A stretch of DNA of 64,000 bases from Nitrincola sp. A-D6 (GCF_000764495.1 NZ_JRLB01000009.1:1-64000); one strand, 5' to 3'. Numbered from the stretch's first letter, positions 10,323 through 21,289 are shown. The notes: a model not told the origin generated them from the sequence alone. Program-made: numbers and translations.

Positions 10323-10810
10323 GACAGGATCACTCTCAGGGCGGTTCGCTGATTATATTTGCGACCTTTCTGATTGGGCTTATTCTCAGTCAGATTCCCT
10401 TGCCTGAGTTTTTGCTCTGGTATCGACCAGAATGGGTGGCGCTGGTGTTGATCTACTGGGTGTTGATGTTGCCGCACCGGGTCGGCCTGCTGAGTGCTTT
10501 TACACTGGGCGTATTGCTCGATATTATTCGTGGCAGTGTATTGGGATTGAATGCCTTATCGCTGACATTGATTGCTTACCTGGTGCTTTTATTATACAAA
10601 CGTTTGCGTATGTTTCCCTTGTGGCAGCAGTCGATGATGATCATGGTACTGGTAGGCGTTAATCAGTTACTGTTCTTCTGGATGCAGGGTATTACGGGCA
10701 CCACATCAGGCGGTTTGCAGTTTATGCTGCCCTCATTAGTGAGTGCACTGCTCTGGCCTTGGGTCTATGTTATTTTGCACGGTGTACGCAGAACCTTCAG
10801 GATAGAGTGA
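10319..10810 (+). CDS. mreD: rod shape-determining protein MreD
   Basis: Integral membrane elongasome component of 163 residues with about five to six hydrophobic helices. The family pattern RPEWVALVLIYWVL and GLLSAFTLGVLLDIIRGSVLG is clear. Its ATG overlaps the mreC stop (ATGA), and maf starts 8 bp downstream, so mreBCD-maf are probably one transcript. Confidence 0.95.
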   Translation: MRQDHSQGGSLIIFATFLIGLILSQIPLPEFLLWYRPEWVALVLIYWVLMLPHRVGLLSAFTLGVLLDIIRGSVLGLNALSLTLIAYLVLLLYKRLRMFPLWQQSMMIMVLVGVNQLLFFWMQGITGTTSGGLQFMLPSLVSALLWPWVYVILHGVRRTFRIE

Positions 10811-10817
10811 GACTGTC

Positions 10818-11425
10818 ATGACTGAGCTGATATTGGCTTCCGCATCTCCGCGTCGTCGAGCGTTGCTGGACCAGATAGGGGTAGCATATCGGGTCATACC
10901 TGCCTGTATCTGTGAAGCTGTTCAGGCCGGAGAAAGCCCTGTTGCTTACACACGCAGACTGGCGCTGGATAAAGCCTCAGCCTGTTATGAGAAACTGGGA
11001 AATTCCCTGGCTGTTCTCGGTGCAGATACCAGTGTGGCCGTCGATGGCACTATACTCGGTAAGCCTGAAAATGAGACCGATGCGATTAATATGCTGATGG
11101 CTTTGTCGGGGCGTACCCATCAGGTCATCACGGCTGTCGCACTGGTAACACCGCAGCAACAGGAAGTCATTCATGTGAGTAGTGAGGTCTCCTTTACCGA
11201 ATTGAATGAAACCCTGTGTCGAGCCTATTGGCATACCGGGGAACCTTGGGATAAGGCGGGCAGCTACGCTATACAGGGTAAGGGCGCCGTCTTCGTTAGT
11301 ACCTTGTGGGCAGTTATTCCGGTGTCGTAGGTCTGCCACTTTTTGAAACAGCCGCTTTGTTGCAGCGCCATGGTGTGATGATCTGGCAGCAGGGTACAGG
11401 AGGAAAGGATCATGCCGATGGCTGA
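10818..11425 (+). CDS. maf: Maf-family nucleoside triphosphate pyrophosphatase (frameshifted near the 3' end)
   Basis: Hydrolyses non-canonical or methylated NTPs (YhdE-type dTTP/UTP pyrophosphatase). It begins LILASASPRRRALLDQIG, with GADTSVAVDG, LGKP and the late motif KAGSYAIQGKGAVFV. Near 11302-11308 the frame is lost. One added base, for example a C in the ACC, gives VSTLVGSYSGVVGLPLFETAALL, the expected C-terminus, ending at TGA 11423-11425. The repaired end overlaps the rng start by 14 nt. Confidence 0.9.
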
Positions 11426-12896
11426 AGAAATATTGATCAACTTTACGCCGATGGAAACCCGTGTCGCTGTTGTTGAAAATGGTATGCCACAGGAAATTTA
11501 CGTCGAGCGTGCCAGCCGTCGCGGTATAGTCGGTAATATTTATAAAGGGCGTGTAGTCAGGGTTTTGCCGGGTATGCAGGCCGCTTTTGTAGATATCGGC
11601 CTTGAGCGTGCGGCATTTATTCCTGTAGATGAGCTTGTAGTAGCTGATAATGGCGCTAATAGCACTGGCAGAACCACGACATCTATCGCGCAGGTCATCC
11701 GTGAAGGCGAGACGCTGCTGGTTCAGGTGACCAAAGACCCTATCGGTAGTAAAGGTGCGCGCCTGACAACGCATTTGTCTATTCCGTCACGTTATCTGGT
11801 TTTAATGCCAATGAATGATCATATTGGTATTTCGCAAAGGATTGATGATGTAGACGAGCGTGAGCGTCTCAAAGGGATTATGGAATCGCTGTTGTCAGAA
11901 AGTGATGAAAGTGAGGATAGCTGCGGTTTTATTCTGCGTACTGTAGCCGAAAGTGTAGCTGAGAATGAACTCAGGGCCGATGTGGATTTTCTGCGGCGCT
12001 TATGGCGTAATCTGAAGCAAAAAATACAATCGGCGAGTGTTTCTTCCATCGTTTATGAAGATCTGCCGTTGCATATGCGCGCTCTGCGCGATATGGCGCA
12101 CGCCGATGTGGAGCGTATTCGTATTGACTCCAAAGAAACTTATCAGAGTGCGCTGGAGTTTGCACAGGTACTGGTACCGGAAATAGTCGACAAAATCGAA
12201 TATTACCCGGGTGAGCGCCCGTTGTTTGACATGTTTAATGTTGAAGAAGAGATGCAGAAAGCGCTGGGGCGTAAAGTAGAGCTGAAATCGGGTGGCTATC
12301 TTATTTTTGATCAGACTGAAGCCATGACTACGGTGGATATCAATACCGGTGGGTTTGTGGGTCACCGTAATCTGGAAGAGACCATCTTTAAAACCAATCT
12401 GGAAGCGGCTACGGCCATAGGGCGTCAGCTTAGACTGCGTAATCTGGGTGGTATTATCATCATCGATTTTATTGATATGACTGATCCGGATCATCAGCGC
12501 CAGGTACAGCGGACACTGGATCGTGTATTGGAAAAAGATCATGCTAAATGCAAAGTAACAGGTGTCTCCGAACTGGGTCTGATTGAGATGACGCGCAAGC
12601 GAACCCGGGAAAGTCTGGAGCATATTCTATGCGAGTCCTGCCCGGTTTGTGAGGGTCGGGGTAGTGTCAAAACCCCTGAAACAGTGGCGTATGAGATTTT
12701 CAGGGAAATACTGCGGCAACATCGTGCTTATGACACCGAAAGCTATCTGCTGTTGGCTGCTCCCAGTGTAGTTGGTTACCTTATGGATGAGGCGTCGGAT
12801 CATGTTGCTGAACTGGAAGCATTTATTGGTAAAACGATTCGTTTTCAGTCAGAAACACAGTACACGCCTGAGCAGTTTGATGTTGTATTGCGCTGA
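11412..12896 (+). CDS. rng: ribonuclease G
   Basis: Endoribonuclease of the RNase E/G family that matures the 16S rRNA 5' end and cleaves AU-rich RNA. It is 494 residues with an S1 domain (GNIYKGRVVRVLPGMQAAFVD), the catalytic Mg-binding aspartates in TVDINTGGFVG and IIIIDFIDM, and the zinc-link CPVC motif (ESCPVCEGRG). It lacks the long C-terminal scaffold of RNase E. Start 11412 is chosen over 11418 because AGGAGG at 11398-11403 is 8 bp upstream. It lies directly after maf, as in many gammaproteobacteria. Confidence 0.96.
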   Translation: MPMAEEILINFTPMETRVAVVENGMPQEIYVERASRRGIVGNIYKGRVVRVLPGMQAAFVDIGLERAAFIPVDELVVADNGANSTGRTTTSIAQVIREGETLLVQVTKDPIGSKGARLTTHLSIPSRYLVLMPMNDHIGISQRIDDVDERERLKGIMESLLSESDESEDSCGFILRTVAESVAENELRADVDFLRRLWRNLKQKIQSASVSSIVYEDLPLHMRALRDMAHADVERIRIDSKETYQSALEFAQVLVPEIVDKIEYYPGERPLFDMFNVEEEMQKALGRKVELKSGGYLIFDQTEAMTTVDINTGGFVGHRNLEETIFKTNLEAATAIGRQLRLRNLGGIIIIDFIDMTDPDHQRQVQRTLDRVLEKDHAKCKVTGVSELGLIEMTRKRTRESLEHILCESCPVCEGRGSVKTPETVAYEIFREILRQHRAYDTESYLLLAAPSVVGYLMDEASDHVAELEAFIGKTIRFQSETQYTPEQFDVVLR

Positions 12897-12905
12897 GACC
12901 GAACT

Positions 12906-15900
12906 ATGACTCGTCGGTTAGTCAAACTATATAAAATCCTGTTGATATTGGCGCTGATTCCAGCCTTGTTGCTTTTATCCCTGCGCTTTGGCTTGCCTCA
13001 GCTTTCGCGTTTTTCTGATCAAATTGCGGCCAGCCTTAGTGCCAATCTTGGTGTAAATGTCCGCTTTGGTGAACTTCATGCTTCACTTTCCCGCCTGCAC
13101 TTGCAAGTGCGAATCGAGGATCTGACCCTACTGTCTTCAGCGACAAACGCGCCGACTCTCTCGTTGCAAGCAGAGCAGTTGGAGATGACCCTGGATGTGC
13201 TACAGAGTCTGAAGCATCTGATGCCCGTTTTCAGTGTGGCTGAACTTCGGGATGCTGACATCTTGTGGCAGGAGTATGACGGGCGGTGGTTGCCATCAGC
13301 TAGCGAAAATGAAGATGCTAGCGCAAAACTCCTGGCACTATTGCAGCATCAGCCTTCCCTGATATTAAGTAATTTGCACATAGGTTTGCAGCCGCAAGTG
13401 GGTGAATTGCAGTTAATATCACCCTTGAATGCCGTTTTTGAAGCAGCCCGGGGTGAATATCAGATCAGCGGTTCAGCACGTATGCCACGTATTGGTGAGG
13501 ACGCTTATGGTGTGTTTGCGCTGCATGCCAGTGCTTTTGATCCGGCTGATCCGTTGGGTGGGGATTACCGTTTCTATTTTCAGAGCGATGCGTTGGGCAC
13601 TGAATTACTGAACCTGGGTATTCTGCCAGTGGAAATGGATGCTCTGAACCTGTCTGCACACCTTTGGGGTGGTTGGTCTGACCACCAACTGACGGAGCTG
13701 CAAGGAGATTTTTCAGTTACACCTCTGTCGATCTCCGGCCCGCAGTGGCCTGAAATTGATAATCTGAAAGGCCGCTTTGTGTTACTGCCGCTGGTCGATG
13801 ATAGTTACCAATTACAGTTTAAAACCTTGCAGGCCAGTGTGCAGGGGGTGCCGCTGGTGTTGACGGAGCTGATTTCCGAGTTTCGCCTGGCAGCGAATCA
13901 AGGTATTGAACCGCTGCATTTTACCCTTGATTCACTTGACCTTGCGGCATTGCATTACTGGGTGGAAATGCTGGATGTGTTGCCGGATGCGGCAGAGCAG
14001 GTGTTGGATCGTCTGGCTCCAGAAGGACAGATCAGTCAATTGGTGGTGGGTTGGGAGAATCCACAAGACTGGTTGAGTTTTGTATTGACGGCCCGGTTGG
14101 ATGATGTGGCTGTATCGGCCTGGCAGGATGCACCTGAAGCGTCTGGCATCAGTGGTCAGTTACATGCCAATCTGATGATGGGACAGATTGAGTTGGAAAG
14201 CGCGGCGTTTACACTGAACTTTCCGCAGCTTTTTGGTAATGGCTGGGACTACACTGAAGCGAGTGGTTTGGTGAGTTGGCAAATCACGGGTGAGGCTTTA
14301 CGTTTGAATACTGGCTTACTCAGCTTGCGTAATGAAGCGATTAGTGCGAACGGGCGGTTTGGCTTGTATCGTCCCTTTGATCCCGAAGAGCAGATCGAAT
14401 TCAGTTTATTGATCGGTATTACTGATACGGATGCCCTGCAAACTGAGTTTTACACCCCGCCACGGGAACTTGGCGAGACGCTATACGATTGGCTTAAGGG
14501 GGCTATCCGTGCCGGTCAGGTTAATCAGGCGGGTTTGTTGATCCATGCCGGCTTACGCCTGATTCCCAACATTTGCCGGTGAGCGTACAGTTATTTCTGG
14601 ATGCCGAGCAAGCCGAATTTGCCTTTCATCCCGACTGGCCTGTGGTACGCGATGGACGAATTTTTTTGCACCTGCGCAATACCGAATTGCGTATCGATAT
14701 TGCCGAAGGGAAAATCCTCAATTCACAGATCGACAGTGGTTGGATCTATCTGCCGCCGAAAAGTCAGCAGTTGCATATGGCATCGATTTTACAGGGGGAT
14801 GCTTCTGACTTTGGTGTGCTCCTGTCTGAATCAGCGCTGGGTGATTATCTGGGCCCGGCCTTTGATGACTGGCAGCTGGCCGGAGATATTACCACCCGCT
14901 TAGGCCTACAGGTTCCGGTTGATAACCCAGACAAACTTGGTGTGCAGGTGCACACGACACTGCATCAAAATACCCTCCATCTGTCACAGAGAGACTTACG
15001 CTTTAACGCTATAGATGGACAGATCCGCTATACAACAGCACAGGGTCTGACTTCTGATAGATTGCAGGGGCGCCTGTTTGATGAGTCGGTAGATGCTCGG
15101 ATAGAAACTGAGGGATCCACCACTCGGGTTCATCTGCAGGGTGCCGTTTCAAGCGTTAACCTGGATCATCTGGCGGGTATAACACTTTCAGACAGGTTAA
15201 GTGGCAAAAGTCAGGTACAGCTGGATATGACACTTTGTTCTGAACAGTCACTCTGTCCACGTATCGAGCTGCGTTCCGATCTGGTGGGAACTGCCGTTGA
15301 TCTTCCGCTGATGCTGGCAAAGCCAGCTGAAGAAAGCCGCTCACTCTACGTAGATATCTATCCTGAAAATTCTCGGTTACATTTTCACTATGATCAGTTG
15401 CTGCAAGGCGTTTTAGACTTGTCAGCCAAGCTGCGTGGTCAACTGGTGTTGGGGCAGGGACAGCCGGTGCTTCCACAAGCCTCAAGGCTTGAAGTGTTGG
15501 GCGAGTTGCCTGGGTTACGCACTCAGGGCTATATTCAACCGTCGGTACTCACCTCTGATGGTGAATGGTTGGCGCAGTTTGAGTATCTACATTTGACCCA
15601 TGACGACACAGACTCTTCTGCACCGCTGTTACAATCGGATATGACTGAAAAAAACTTGCCAGTGGATATGACACAACTACCAGAGCTTGACTTGCAAATA
15701 AACGATCTCCGCTTGGGACAGCGTGCACTGGGGCGCTGGACACTACATATGCAACCTCAGGCGCAGCAGGTTATCTTTAACGATATACAAGGGCAGCTGT
15801 TAGATTTCACGCTTAGTGGTAGGGCGCATTGGCAGACCGGGACACATGCGGCAACGGACCTGACCTTAAACCTGTCCGGAACTGATTTGGCTGATGTGCT

Positions 15901-16492
15901 TGAACTTTGGGGGCAGGGAAGGCCATTGGAAACGAGCCAGCTGGCCGCTACTGCTCAATTGACCTGGCCAGGTGCTCCCTGGCAGTTTGGTGTTGCTGAC
16001 CTTGGCGGTGTGTTCAGCTTTAAGGCTGATGATGGGCGTATTATTGAATCTGGAAGTGGTGCAAACTTACTGCGTGTATTCGGGCTGCTTAACCTGAATA
16101 CGCTATCCAGACGTTTACGTTTGGATTTCAGTGATTTGCTTCAGCGTGGGTTGGTATTTGATCAGTTAAAAGCAGACTATGATCTGAATAAGGGTATAGC
16201 AACAACGCGCAATCCGTTGATATTGGATGGTCCTTCAGCTTCTATGGAAATTGCGGGTAGTGTCAACCTGAATACTCAGCAGTTGGATAAGAAAATTCAG
16301 GTGAGTGTGCCATTGAGCAGTAACCTTGCTCTGGGAGCTGTGTTGCTTGGGGCGCCGCAGGTAGCTGGAGCCCTGTTCATTTTTGATAAAATTATGGGCG
16401 ATCGGATCGAAAAAATAACCCGTATTGCCTATACATTAACGGGCCACTGGGATGACCCTCAATTAAGCTTGCTGAATACCAACGAGCGTTGA
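12906..16492 (+). CDS. yhdP: YhdP family AsmA-like phospholipid transport protein (frameshifted)
   Basis: Very large periplasm-spanning AsmA-like/DUF3971 protein (about 1,195 residues when repaired) with one N-terminal membrane anchor (KILLILALIPALLLLSL) and a long beta-rich bridge. The family moves phospholipids to the outer membrane. The C-terminal AsmA2-like block (GANLLRVFGLLNLNTLSRRLRLDF) is clear. The frame breaks at about 14557: adding one C turns GLRLIPNIC into GLRPDSQHLPVSVQLFLD and joins both halves. It follows rng by 9 bp, the conserved order rng-yhdP. Confidence 0.9.
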
Positions 16493-16501
16493 CAGATCAA
16501 C

Positions 16502-17038
16502 TCAGACGGGCTCTTCAGTAGTGTCGCGAAGGAAGCGGAAGAGCTTGCGATACTGTACAGGAGCCTGCTGCTTTTTTATTTCCTGGCGGGTATTGCGGAT
16601 CAACTGTCGCAGTTGCTGAATATCAGTCTGTGGGTAAGTATCGATAAAGGTTTCCAGTGCTTCATTTCCGGTCGCACCTTCGACTAATAATCGCTCTCGC
16701 CACTGCTCAATAGCATGAAATTTCTGGTTATGCGCCTGACTGGCTGTATCAAATTCATCCAGTGCATGGCGTATAGCATCAACATCGGCATGACGCATCA
16801 GTTTGCCAATAAACTGCATATGACGTTTCAGTGCACCATTGGATGTGATTCGTCGGGTTTCCGTGACAGCGGCGCGCAGGGATTCATCCATAGGAATTTT
16901 TTCCTGCTGATCTGGGCGCAGTTCAGTAATGCGTTTACCGAGCTGCTTTAGCGCCTCCATTTGGCGTTTCAGTTCGGAGCGGCTGATAAGGGTATCTTCA
17001 TCATCAGCTTGAAACTTATTTTGATCAGGTGAATTCAT
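16502..17038 (-). CDS. darP: ribosome maturation factor DarP/YjgA (DUF615)
   Basis: A 178-residue, highly charged helical protein associated with the assembling 50S subunit. The family signature SRSELKRQMEALKQLGKRI is near the N-terminus, with a basic middle segment (GALKRHMQFIGKLMR) and a C-terminal YRKLFRFLRD. It sits 9 bp downstream of the npr stop codon on the minus strand, so it is probably the distal gene of the rpoN-npr transcript. It converges with yhdP. Confidence 0.92.
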   Translation of the reverse strand: MNSPDQNKFQADDEDTLISRSELKRQMEALKQLGKRITELRPDQQEKIPMDESLRAAVTETRRITSNGALKRHMQFIGKLMRHADVDAIRHALDEFDTASQAHNQKFHAIEQWRERLLVEGATGNEALETFIDTYPQTDIQQLRQLIRNTRQEIKKQQAPVQYRKLFRFLRDTTEEPV

Positions 17039-17047
17039 AAGAAGGCT

Positions 17048-17316
17048 CTATTCTGGCTCATCAAAGCGGTTGTGGATCAGCGTGGTTATGGCTTCAAAAG
17101 CCTGTTGTTCATCATCGCCTTCAATGTGAAGGACCAGATCCGTGCCTTTGCTGGCTGCCAGCATCATGACCGCCATAATGCTTTTGCAATCGACACAGCG
17201 GCCATTTTTTTCTACCTGTATCTGGCTGGAAAAACCACTGGCCAGGGTACTCAGTTTGGCGGCAGCCGGGCATGTAAACCGAGTTTATTAATGATAGTGA
17301 TGGGTGATTTAATCAT
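17048..17316 (-). CDS. ptsO: NPr/PtsO, HPr-like phosphocarrier of PTS(Ntr) (frameshifted)
   Basis: No complete single-frame ORF covers this gene, so an automated caller would miss it. Translating the minus strand from ATG 17316 gives MIKSPITIINKLGLHAR with the phosphorylatable His15, then the frame breaks. Adding one G (plus-strand C at about 17266) yields RAAAKLSTLASGF, the Ser-containing CKSIMAVMMLAAS motif and GDDEQQAFEAI, ending at TAG 17048-17050: 89 residues, exactly HPr length. It relays phosphate from EI(Ntr) to PtsN. Its start lies 12 bp after the rapZ stop in the conserved order ptsN-rapZ-npr. Confidence 0.9.
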
Positions 17317-17327
17317 GCCTTTCTCAA

Positions 17328-18185
17328 TCAAGTCAGTTCACGGTGTCGGACATGGACATTATCCATTGACACACTGAAATGGCTAGCCAGGTGTTCAGCC
17401 AGATAGACAGAGCGATGTTGGCCACCAGTACAGCCAATGCAAACTGTCAGATAACTGCGGTTATCCTGCCGGAAACGGGGTAACCAGCGCTCCAGAAAGT
17501 GGATAATATCAGCTTTCATTTCGTCTACATCAGATGATTGCTGCAGAAAATCACGTACCTGGGTATCCAGTCCGGTCAATGGGCGCAGCTCTGGCACCCA
17601 ATGCGGATTGGGTAGTGTGCGTACATCAAAAGTAAAGTCAGCATCCAGGGGGACTCCATGCTTGAATCCGAAAGACTCAAACAGCAGCGACAGTGATTGC
17701 TCACGCCTTTGGGTAATCCGCAGTTTGATGCGATCACGCAGTTCATAGAGCGTTAGTCGGGTGGTGTCAATGCGCATGTCAGCCAGGGTTGCTATCGGCT
17801 CAAGCAGGGCCCGTTCGTAGTTAATTGCTTCACGTAATCCTGAATGAATATCTGTGAGCGGATGTTTACGGCGGGTTGCACTGAAGCGCTTTAATAGCGT
17901 GGATTCGGATGCATCAAGATAGATAACCTCACAACTCAGATTGCTGAACTGTTTGAGTTGTTCCAGTAGCGCTGGAAAACGCTCCAGATTGCTGGTCAGA
18001 TTGCGGGCGTCAATACTAACGGCTATCTTGGAGGGATTTCCGCTAGCCTCCGTCATTTGCTTGATCAGTTCCGGCAGGAGTATGGCTGGCAGGTTGTCGA
18101 TACAGTAAAAACCCGCATCTTCAAGCGCTTGCAAGGCGGTAGTTTTGCCTGATCCGGAGCGACCACTCAAAATGACAAGTTTCAC
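17328..18185 (-). CDS. rapZ: RNase adapter protein RapZ
   Basis: RNA-binding P-loop protein of 285 residues. In Enterobacteria it recruits RNase E to the GlmZ sRNA and thereby controls GlmS. Visible are the Walker A GRSGSGKTT at the N-terminus, DARN, the C-terminal CIGCTGGQHRSVYLAE, and the final basic HVRHREL. It follows ptsN by three bases and precedes npr. Confidence 0.96.
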   Translation of the reverse strand: MKLVILSGRSGSGKTTALQALEDAGFYCIDNLPAILLPELIKQMTEASGNPSKIAVSIDARNLTSNLERFPALLEQLKQFSNLSCEVIYLDASESTLLKRFSATRRKHPLTDIHSGLREAINYERALLEPIATLADMRIDTTRLTLYELRDRIKLRITQRREQSLSLLFESFGFKHGVPLDADFTFDVRTLPNPHWVPELRPLTGLDTQVRDFLQQSSDVDEMKADIIHFLERWLPRFRQDNRSYLTVCIGCTGGQHRSVYLAEHLASHFSVSMDNVHVRHRELT

Positions 18186-18188
18186 AGC

Positions 18189-18653
18189 TTAGGACCGTTG
18201 CCTGGAGAAATTCACAAAGCTACTGTAAAGAGCAGATGCTTCTGTCTCGCTGCGCAGAGCTTCACGTATTTCAGACTGGCTGAAGAGTTCGGCTAACCCA
18301 GCCAGTGTTTGTAAGTGCTCGGTGGCAGCATCTTCCGGGACCAGCAGGCAACAGAGAAGGTCGACAGGACGGTTATCTATCGCATCAAAATCAATCGGCT
18401 CCTTCAGCGTAATTAGCAGTGCCAGTGCACGAGTGCAGCCAGCCAGACGACAGTGTGGGATCGCCACACCGTCGCCGATTCCGGTGCTGCCGAGACGCTC
18501 ACGATTCAACAGGGCACTGAAAACATCTTCAGCTTCCAGTTCATCTATTTCGGCTGCCAGGGTTTCACTGGCAATTTCTAAAACGCGTTTTTTGCTGACA
18601 GCATCAATATGACAGAGTGTCAGGGATTCGGTCAGCAGTTCGGATATAGGCAT
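18189..18653 (-). CDS. ptsN: PTS IIA-like nitrogen regulatory protein PtsN
   Basis: EIIA(Ntr), 154 residues, terminal phosphoacceptor of the nitrogen PTS; it modulates K+ uptake, sigma-E and other targets. The active His67 lies in GIGDGVAIPHCRL, with the flanking RERLGSTGIG motif typical. It is placed between hpf and rapZ as in E. coli and Pseudomonas. Confidence 0.96.
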   Translation of the reverse strand: MPISELLTESLTLCHIDAVSKKRVLEIASETLAAEIDELEAEDVFSALLNRERLGSTGIGDGVAIPHCRLAGCTRALALLITLKEPIDFDAIDNRPVDLLCCLLVPEDAATEHLQTLAGLAELFSQSEIREALRSETEASALYSSFVNFSRQRS

Positions 18654-18674
18654 GTGATAGTCAGTAGTTAGTGG

Positions 18675-18965
18675 TTATTTATGAGATTTCATTTTTTCCT
18701 TGTGCTTAATGACCTGACGATCCAGTTTGTCGATCATGGAGTCTATAGCAGCATACATGTCTTCCTGTTCGGCTTGTGCAAATATTTCACCACCAGCTAC
18801 ATGTAAGTCTGCTTCAGCTTTTTGGCGCTGCTTCTCAACACTCAGGGTCACCTGTACGTTGGTAATATTGTCGAAATGACGTTCAAGGCGCACAAACTTG
18901 CTGCGAACATATTCGTTTAATGCATCTGTCAGTTCTACGTGGTGACCAGTTATATTGATCTGCAT
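18675..18965 (-). CDS. hpf: ribosome hibernation promoting factor HPF, short form
   Basis: A 96-residue HPF/YfiA-type protein that binds the 30S subunit and helps 100S dimer formation in stationary phase. It starts MQINITGHHVELTDAL and has the conserved KVTL-like NVQVTLSVEKQRQKAE and AQAEQEDMYAAIDSMIDKLDRQ; no C-terminal dimerisation domain, so it is the short type. It lies between rpoN and ptsN. Confidence 0.96.
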   Translation of the reverse strand: MQINITGHHVELTDALNEYVRSKFVRLERHFDNITNVQVTLSVEKQRQKAEADLHVAGGEIFAQAEQEDMYAAIDSMIDKLDRQVIKHKEKMKSHK

Positions 18966-19013
18966 GGTATATCTCCTTAGTGCCGGTACGATAAGCTCGT
19001 ACTCTATAGTTAA

Positions 19014-20519
19014 TTAAAGCAGACGCTTGCGCTCATTAGAAGGTGGAATGCCCAGAGCTTCGCGATATTTTGCAACGGTGCGTCTTGCTACGTTGATTCC
19101 CTGCTCTTTCAGCAGTTGTGCGATCTTATTGTCGCTGAGGGGTTTGGCTGTGTTTTCAGCAGAAATCAACTTTTTGATCAGCGCTCGAATCGCTGTGGAG
19201 GAAGCCCCTTCCCCATCCGCCGTATTGACCTGGCTGGAAAAGAAATACTTCAACTCAAAAATACCTCTGGGGGTATGGATGAATTTTTGCGTGGTGACAC
19301 GGGAAATGGTTGATTCATGCATCGAGACCGCTTCGGCTATATCATGCAGTACCATCGGTTTCATGGATTCATCGCCATTATCCAGAAAGTCGCGTTGACG
19401 CTCAACGATCTCTGTCGCTACTTTCAATAAAGTGTCATTTCGGCTTAACAGGCTTTTTAAAAACCAGCGGGCTTCCTGCAGGTGGTTTTTCAGATAAGTG
19501 TTGTCAGCACTGCTGTCAGCACGGCGGATCATATCGGCGTACTGGGAGTTAATCTGGAGTTTGGGTGCAATCTCAGGATTGAGTGATACGACCCACTCAT
19601 CATGGATTTTGCGTACCATGACATCGGGTATCACGTATTCAGATTGACTGGAGCTGATCAACGCACCGGGTTTGGGATTTAGTGAGCGGATCAGGTTGAT
19701 GACACTGTCCAGTTCTACATCATTCAGGCGCATTTTACGCATGAGAGTTTTGTAATCGTGACTACCGAGTAGCGGGAGAAACTCCCGACAAAGGCGGATA
19801 GCTTGCTCACGCCATTCAATCGCTTCCGGTAGTTGCTTGATCTGAATGCATAGGCATTCACTCAGGTCCCGCGCCGCTACACCGGGTGGATCAAACTGCT
19901 GAATACGATGGAGGACAGCGAGGATTTCATCTTCATCAGCCTCTGAAAACAGCTCAGGCTGTTGTGCCTTAAATTGCTCCAGCAATTCGGGTATGTCGCT
20001 GCGCAGATAACCATCAGCATCGGTCGCGTCGATGATGGCTTCAGCCACCATGTAGTCCTGTTCACTCATGGGTGTCAGGTTTAGCTGCCAGGTCAGATGG
20101 TCCTGGAGGGTGTCTTCGCGGGTGTCGTTATCTTGATTAGACCAGTCACTGTCTGCAGCAGAGCCTACGCCAGAGCTTTGGGCCTGAAAGGTGTCGTCCC
20201 AACTACTGTCGGTGGGGAGGTCTTCGGGAATGGATTCATTCCAGTCGTTATCAGCAACTGACTCTTCACTGAAACTATCTGAGGTTTCGCTATTGCTGCT
20301 GAGCGCGGCAATCTCTTTATCTTCATAAGTTTCATCCACGGACGTTTCGGATGTGTCAGTTTCTTCATCACTGACTTCCAGCAAAGGATTACTATCCAGC
20401 GCTTGCTGAATTTCCTGTTGCAGATCCAATGTTGACAACTGCAGTAAGCGGATGGCTTGCTGCAGTTGTGGCGTCATCGTGAGATGTTGGCCGATCTTAA
20501 GATGTAACGCTTGCTTCAT
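19014..20519 (-). CDS. rpoN: RNA polymerase sigma-54 factor
   Basis: Sigma-54, 501 residues. Region I is glutamine/leucine rich (MTPQLQQAIRLLQLSTLDLQQEI) and binds bEBP activators. An acidic region II spans roughly residues 55-125. The core-binding region III follows (DPPGVAARDLSECL), then the helix-turn-helix, and the RpoN box (VARRTVAKYRE) near the C-terminus that reads the -24 element. It lies downstream of lptB and upstream of hpf, the usual order. Confidence 0.97.
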   Translation of the reverse strand: MKQALHLKIGQHLTMTPQLQQAIRLLQLSTLDLQQEIQQALDSNPLLEVSDEETDTSETSVDETYEDKEIAALSSNSETSDSFSEESVADNDWNESIPEDLPTDSSWDDTFQAQSSGVGSAADSDWSNQDNDTREDTLQDHLTWQLNLTPMSEQDYMVAEAIIDATDADGYLRSDIPELLEQFKAQQPELFSEADEDEILAVLHRIQQFDPPGVAARDLSECLCIQIKQLPEAIEWREQAIRLCREFLPLLGSHDYKTLMRKMRLNDVELDSVINLIRSLNPKPGALISSSQSEYVIPDVMVRKIHDEWVVSLNPEIAPKLQINSQYADMIRRADSSADNTYLKNHLQEARWFLKSLLSRNDTLLKVATEIVERQRDFLDNGDESMKPMVLHDIAEAVSMHESTISRVTTQKFIHTPRGIFELKYFFSSQVNTADGEGASSTAIRALIKKLISAENTAKPLSDNKIAQLLKEQGINVARRTVAKYREALGIPPSNERKRLL

Positions 20520-20558
20520 ATGCCGTTTAGATCACTTATTCAGAGGCAGGGATAGCGA

Positions 20559-21287
20559 CTACAGCCGGAACTGATCGCCCAAATAGGCGCTGCGTACTTG
20601 CTCGTTGTCCATTATGTCAGATGGGCTGCCATCTGCAAGGATGGCGCCTTCACTTACAATGTAGGCACGTTCACATATGTCGAGTGTTTCGCGAACATTG
20701 TGATCTGTTATCAGTATACCGATATTACGAGCCTGAAGATGCCGTATTGTTTGTTTAATATCATTGACTGAAATTGGATCAACGCCTGCGAAGGGCTCAT
20801 CAAGTAGAATGAAGCGTGGTTCAGTGGCCAGTGCGCGGGCTATTTCAACGCGCCGACGTTCACCTCCAGACAAGGCCATGCCAGGACTGTTACGTATATG
20901 GGTAATATGAAATTCCTGTAACAGGTCTTCGAGTCGTTGAGTCCGATCTGATTTTGATAGTTCTTTGCGTGTTTCCAGAATGGCCATCAGGTTGTCACTG
21001 ACACTCAGTTTTCTGAACACTGAGGCTTCCTGTGGTAGATAACCTATGCCTTTGTTGGCACGCCTATGCATTGGTAGGTCTGTAATATCTTGATTTGCAA
21101 GGCGAATATTTCCTTTTTCTGCATTCACCAGCCCCACGATCATGTAGAAGCACGTGGTTTTTCCCGCACCATTGGGGCCGAGCAGGCCGACGATTTCACC
21201 TTGATCAATTTTTAAGGATACGTCACGTACAACCTCACGTCCTTTGTACGATTTTGCTAAATGTAGCGCTTCCAGTGTGGTTGTCAT
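20559..21287 (-). CDS. lptB: LPS export ABC transporter ATP-binding protein LptB
   Basis: Cytoplasmic ATPase of the LptB2FG transporter that extracts LPS from the inner membrane. It has Walker [11 protein letters not shown]-loop YLPQEASVF, signature [15 protein letters not shown], Walker [14 protein letters not shown], and switch His in [11 protein letters not shown] 21287 gives [14 protein letters not shown]; a GTG at 21293 overlapping the lptA stop (GTGA) is an in-frame alternative. Confidence 0.96.
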   Translation of the reverse strand: MTTTLEALHLAKSYKGREVVRDVSLKIDQGEIVGLLGPNGAGKTTCFYMIVGLVNAEKGNIRLANQDITDLPMHRRANKGIGYLPQEASVFRKLSVSDNLMAILETRKELSKSDRTQRLEDLLQEFHITHIRNSPGMALSGGERRRVEIARALATEPRFILLDEPFAGVDPISVNDIKQTIRHLQARNIGILITDHNVRETLDICERAYIVSEGAILADGSPSDIMDNEQVRSAYLGDQFRL

Positions 21288-21289
21288 AA

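Noticed and set aside
12000..12623. 207-codon minus-strand ORF inside rng
   Set aside because: Complete overlap with the conserved RNase G catalytic domain; no recognisable motif.
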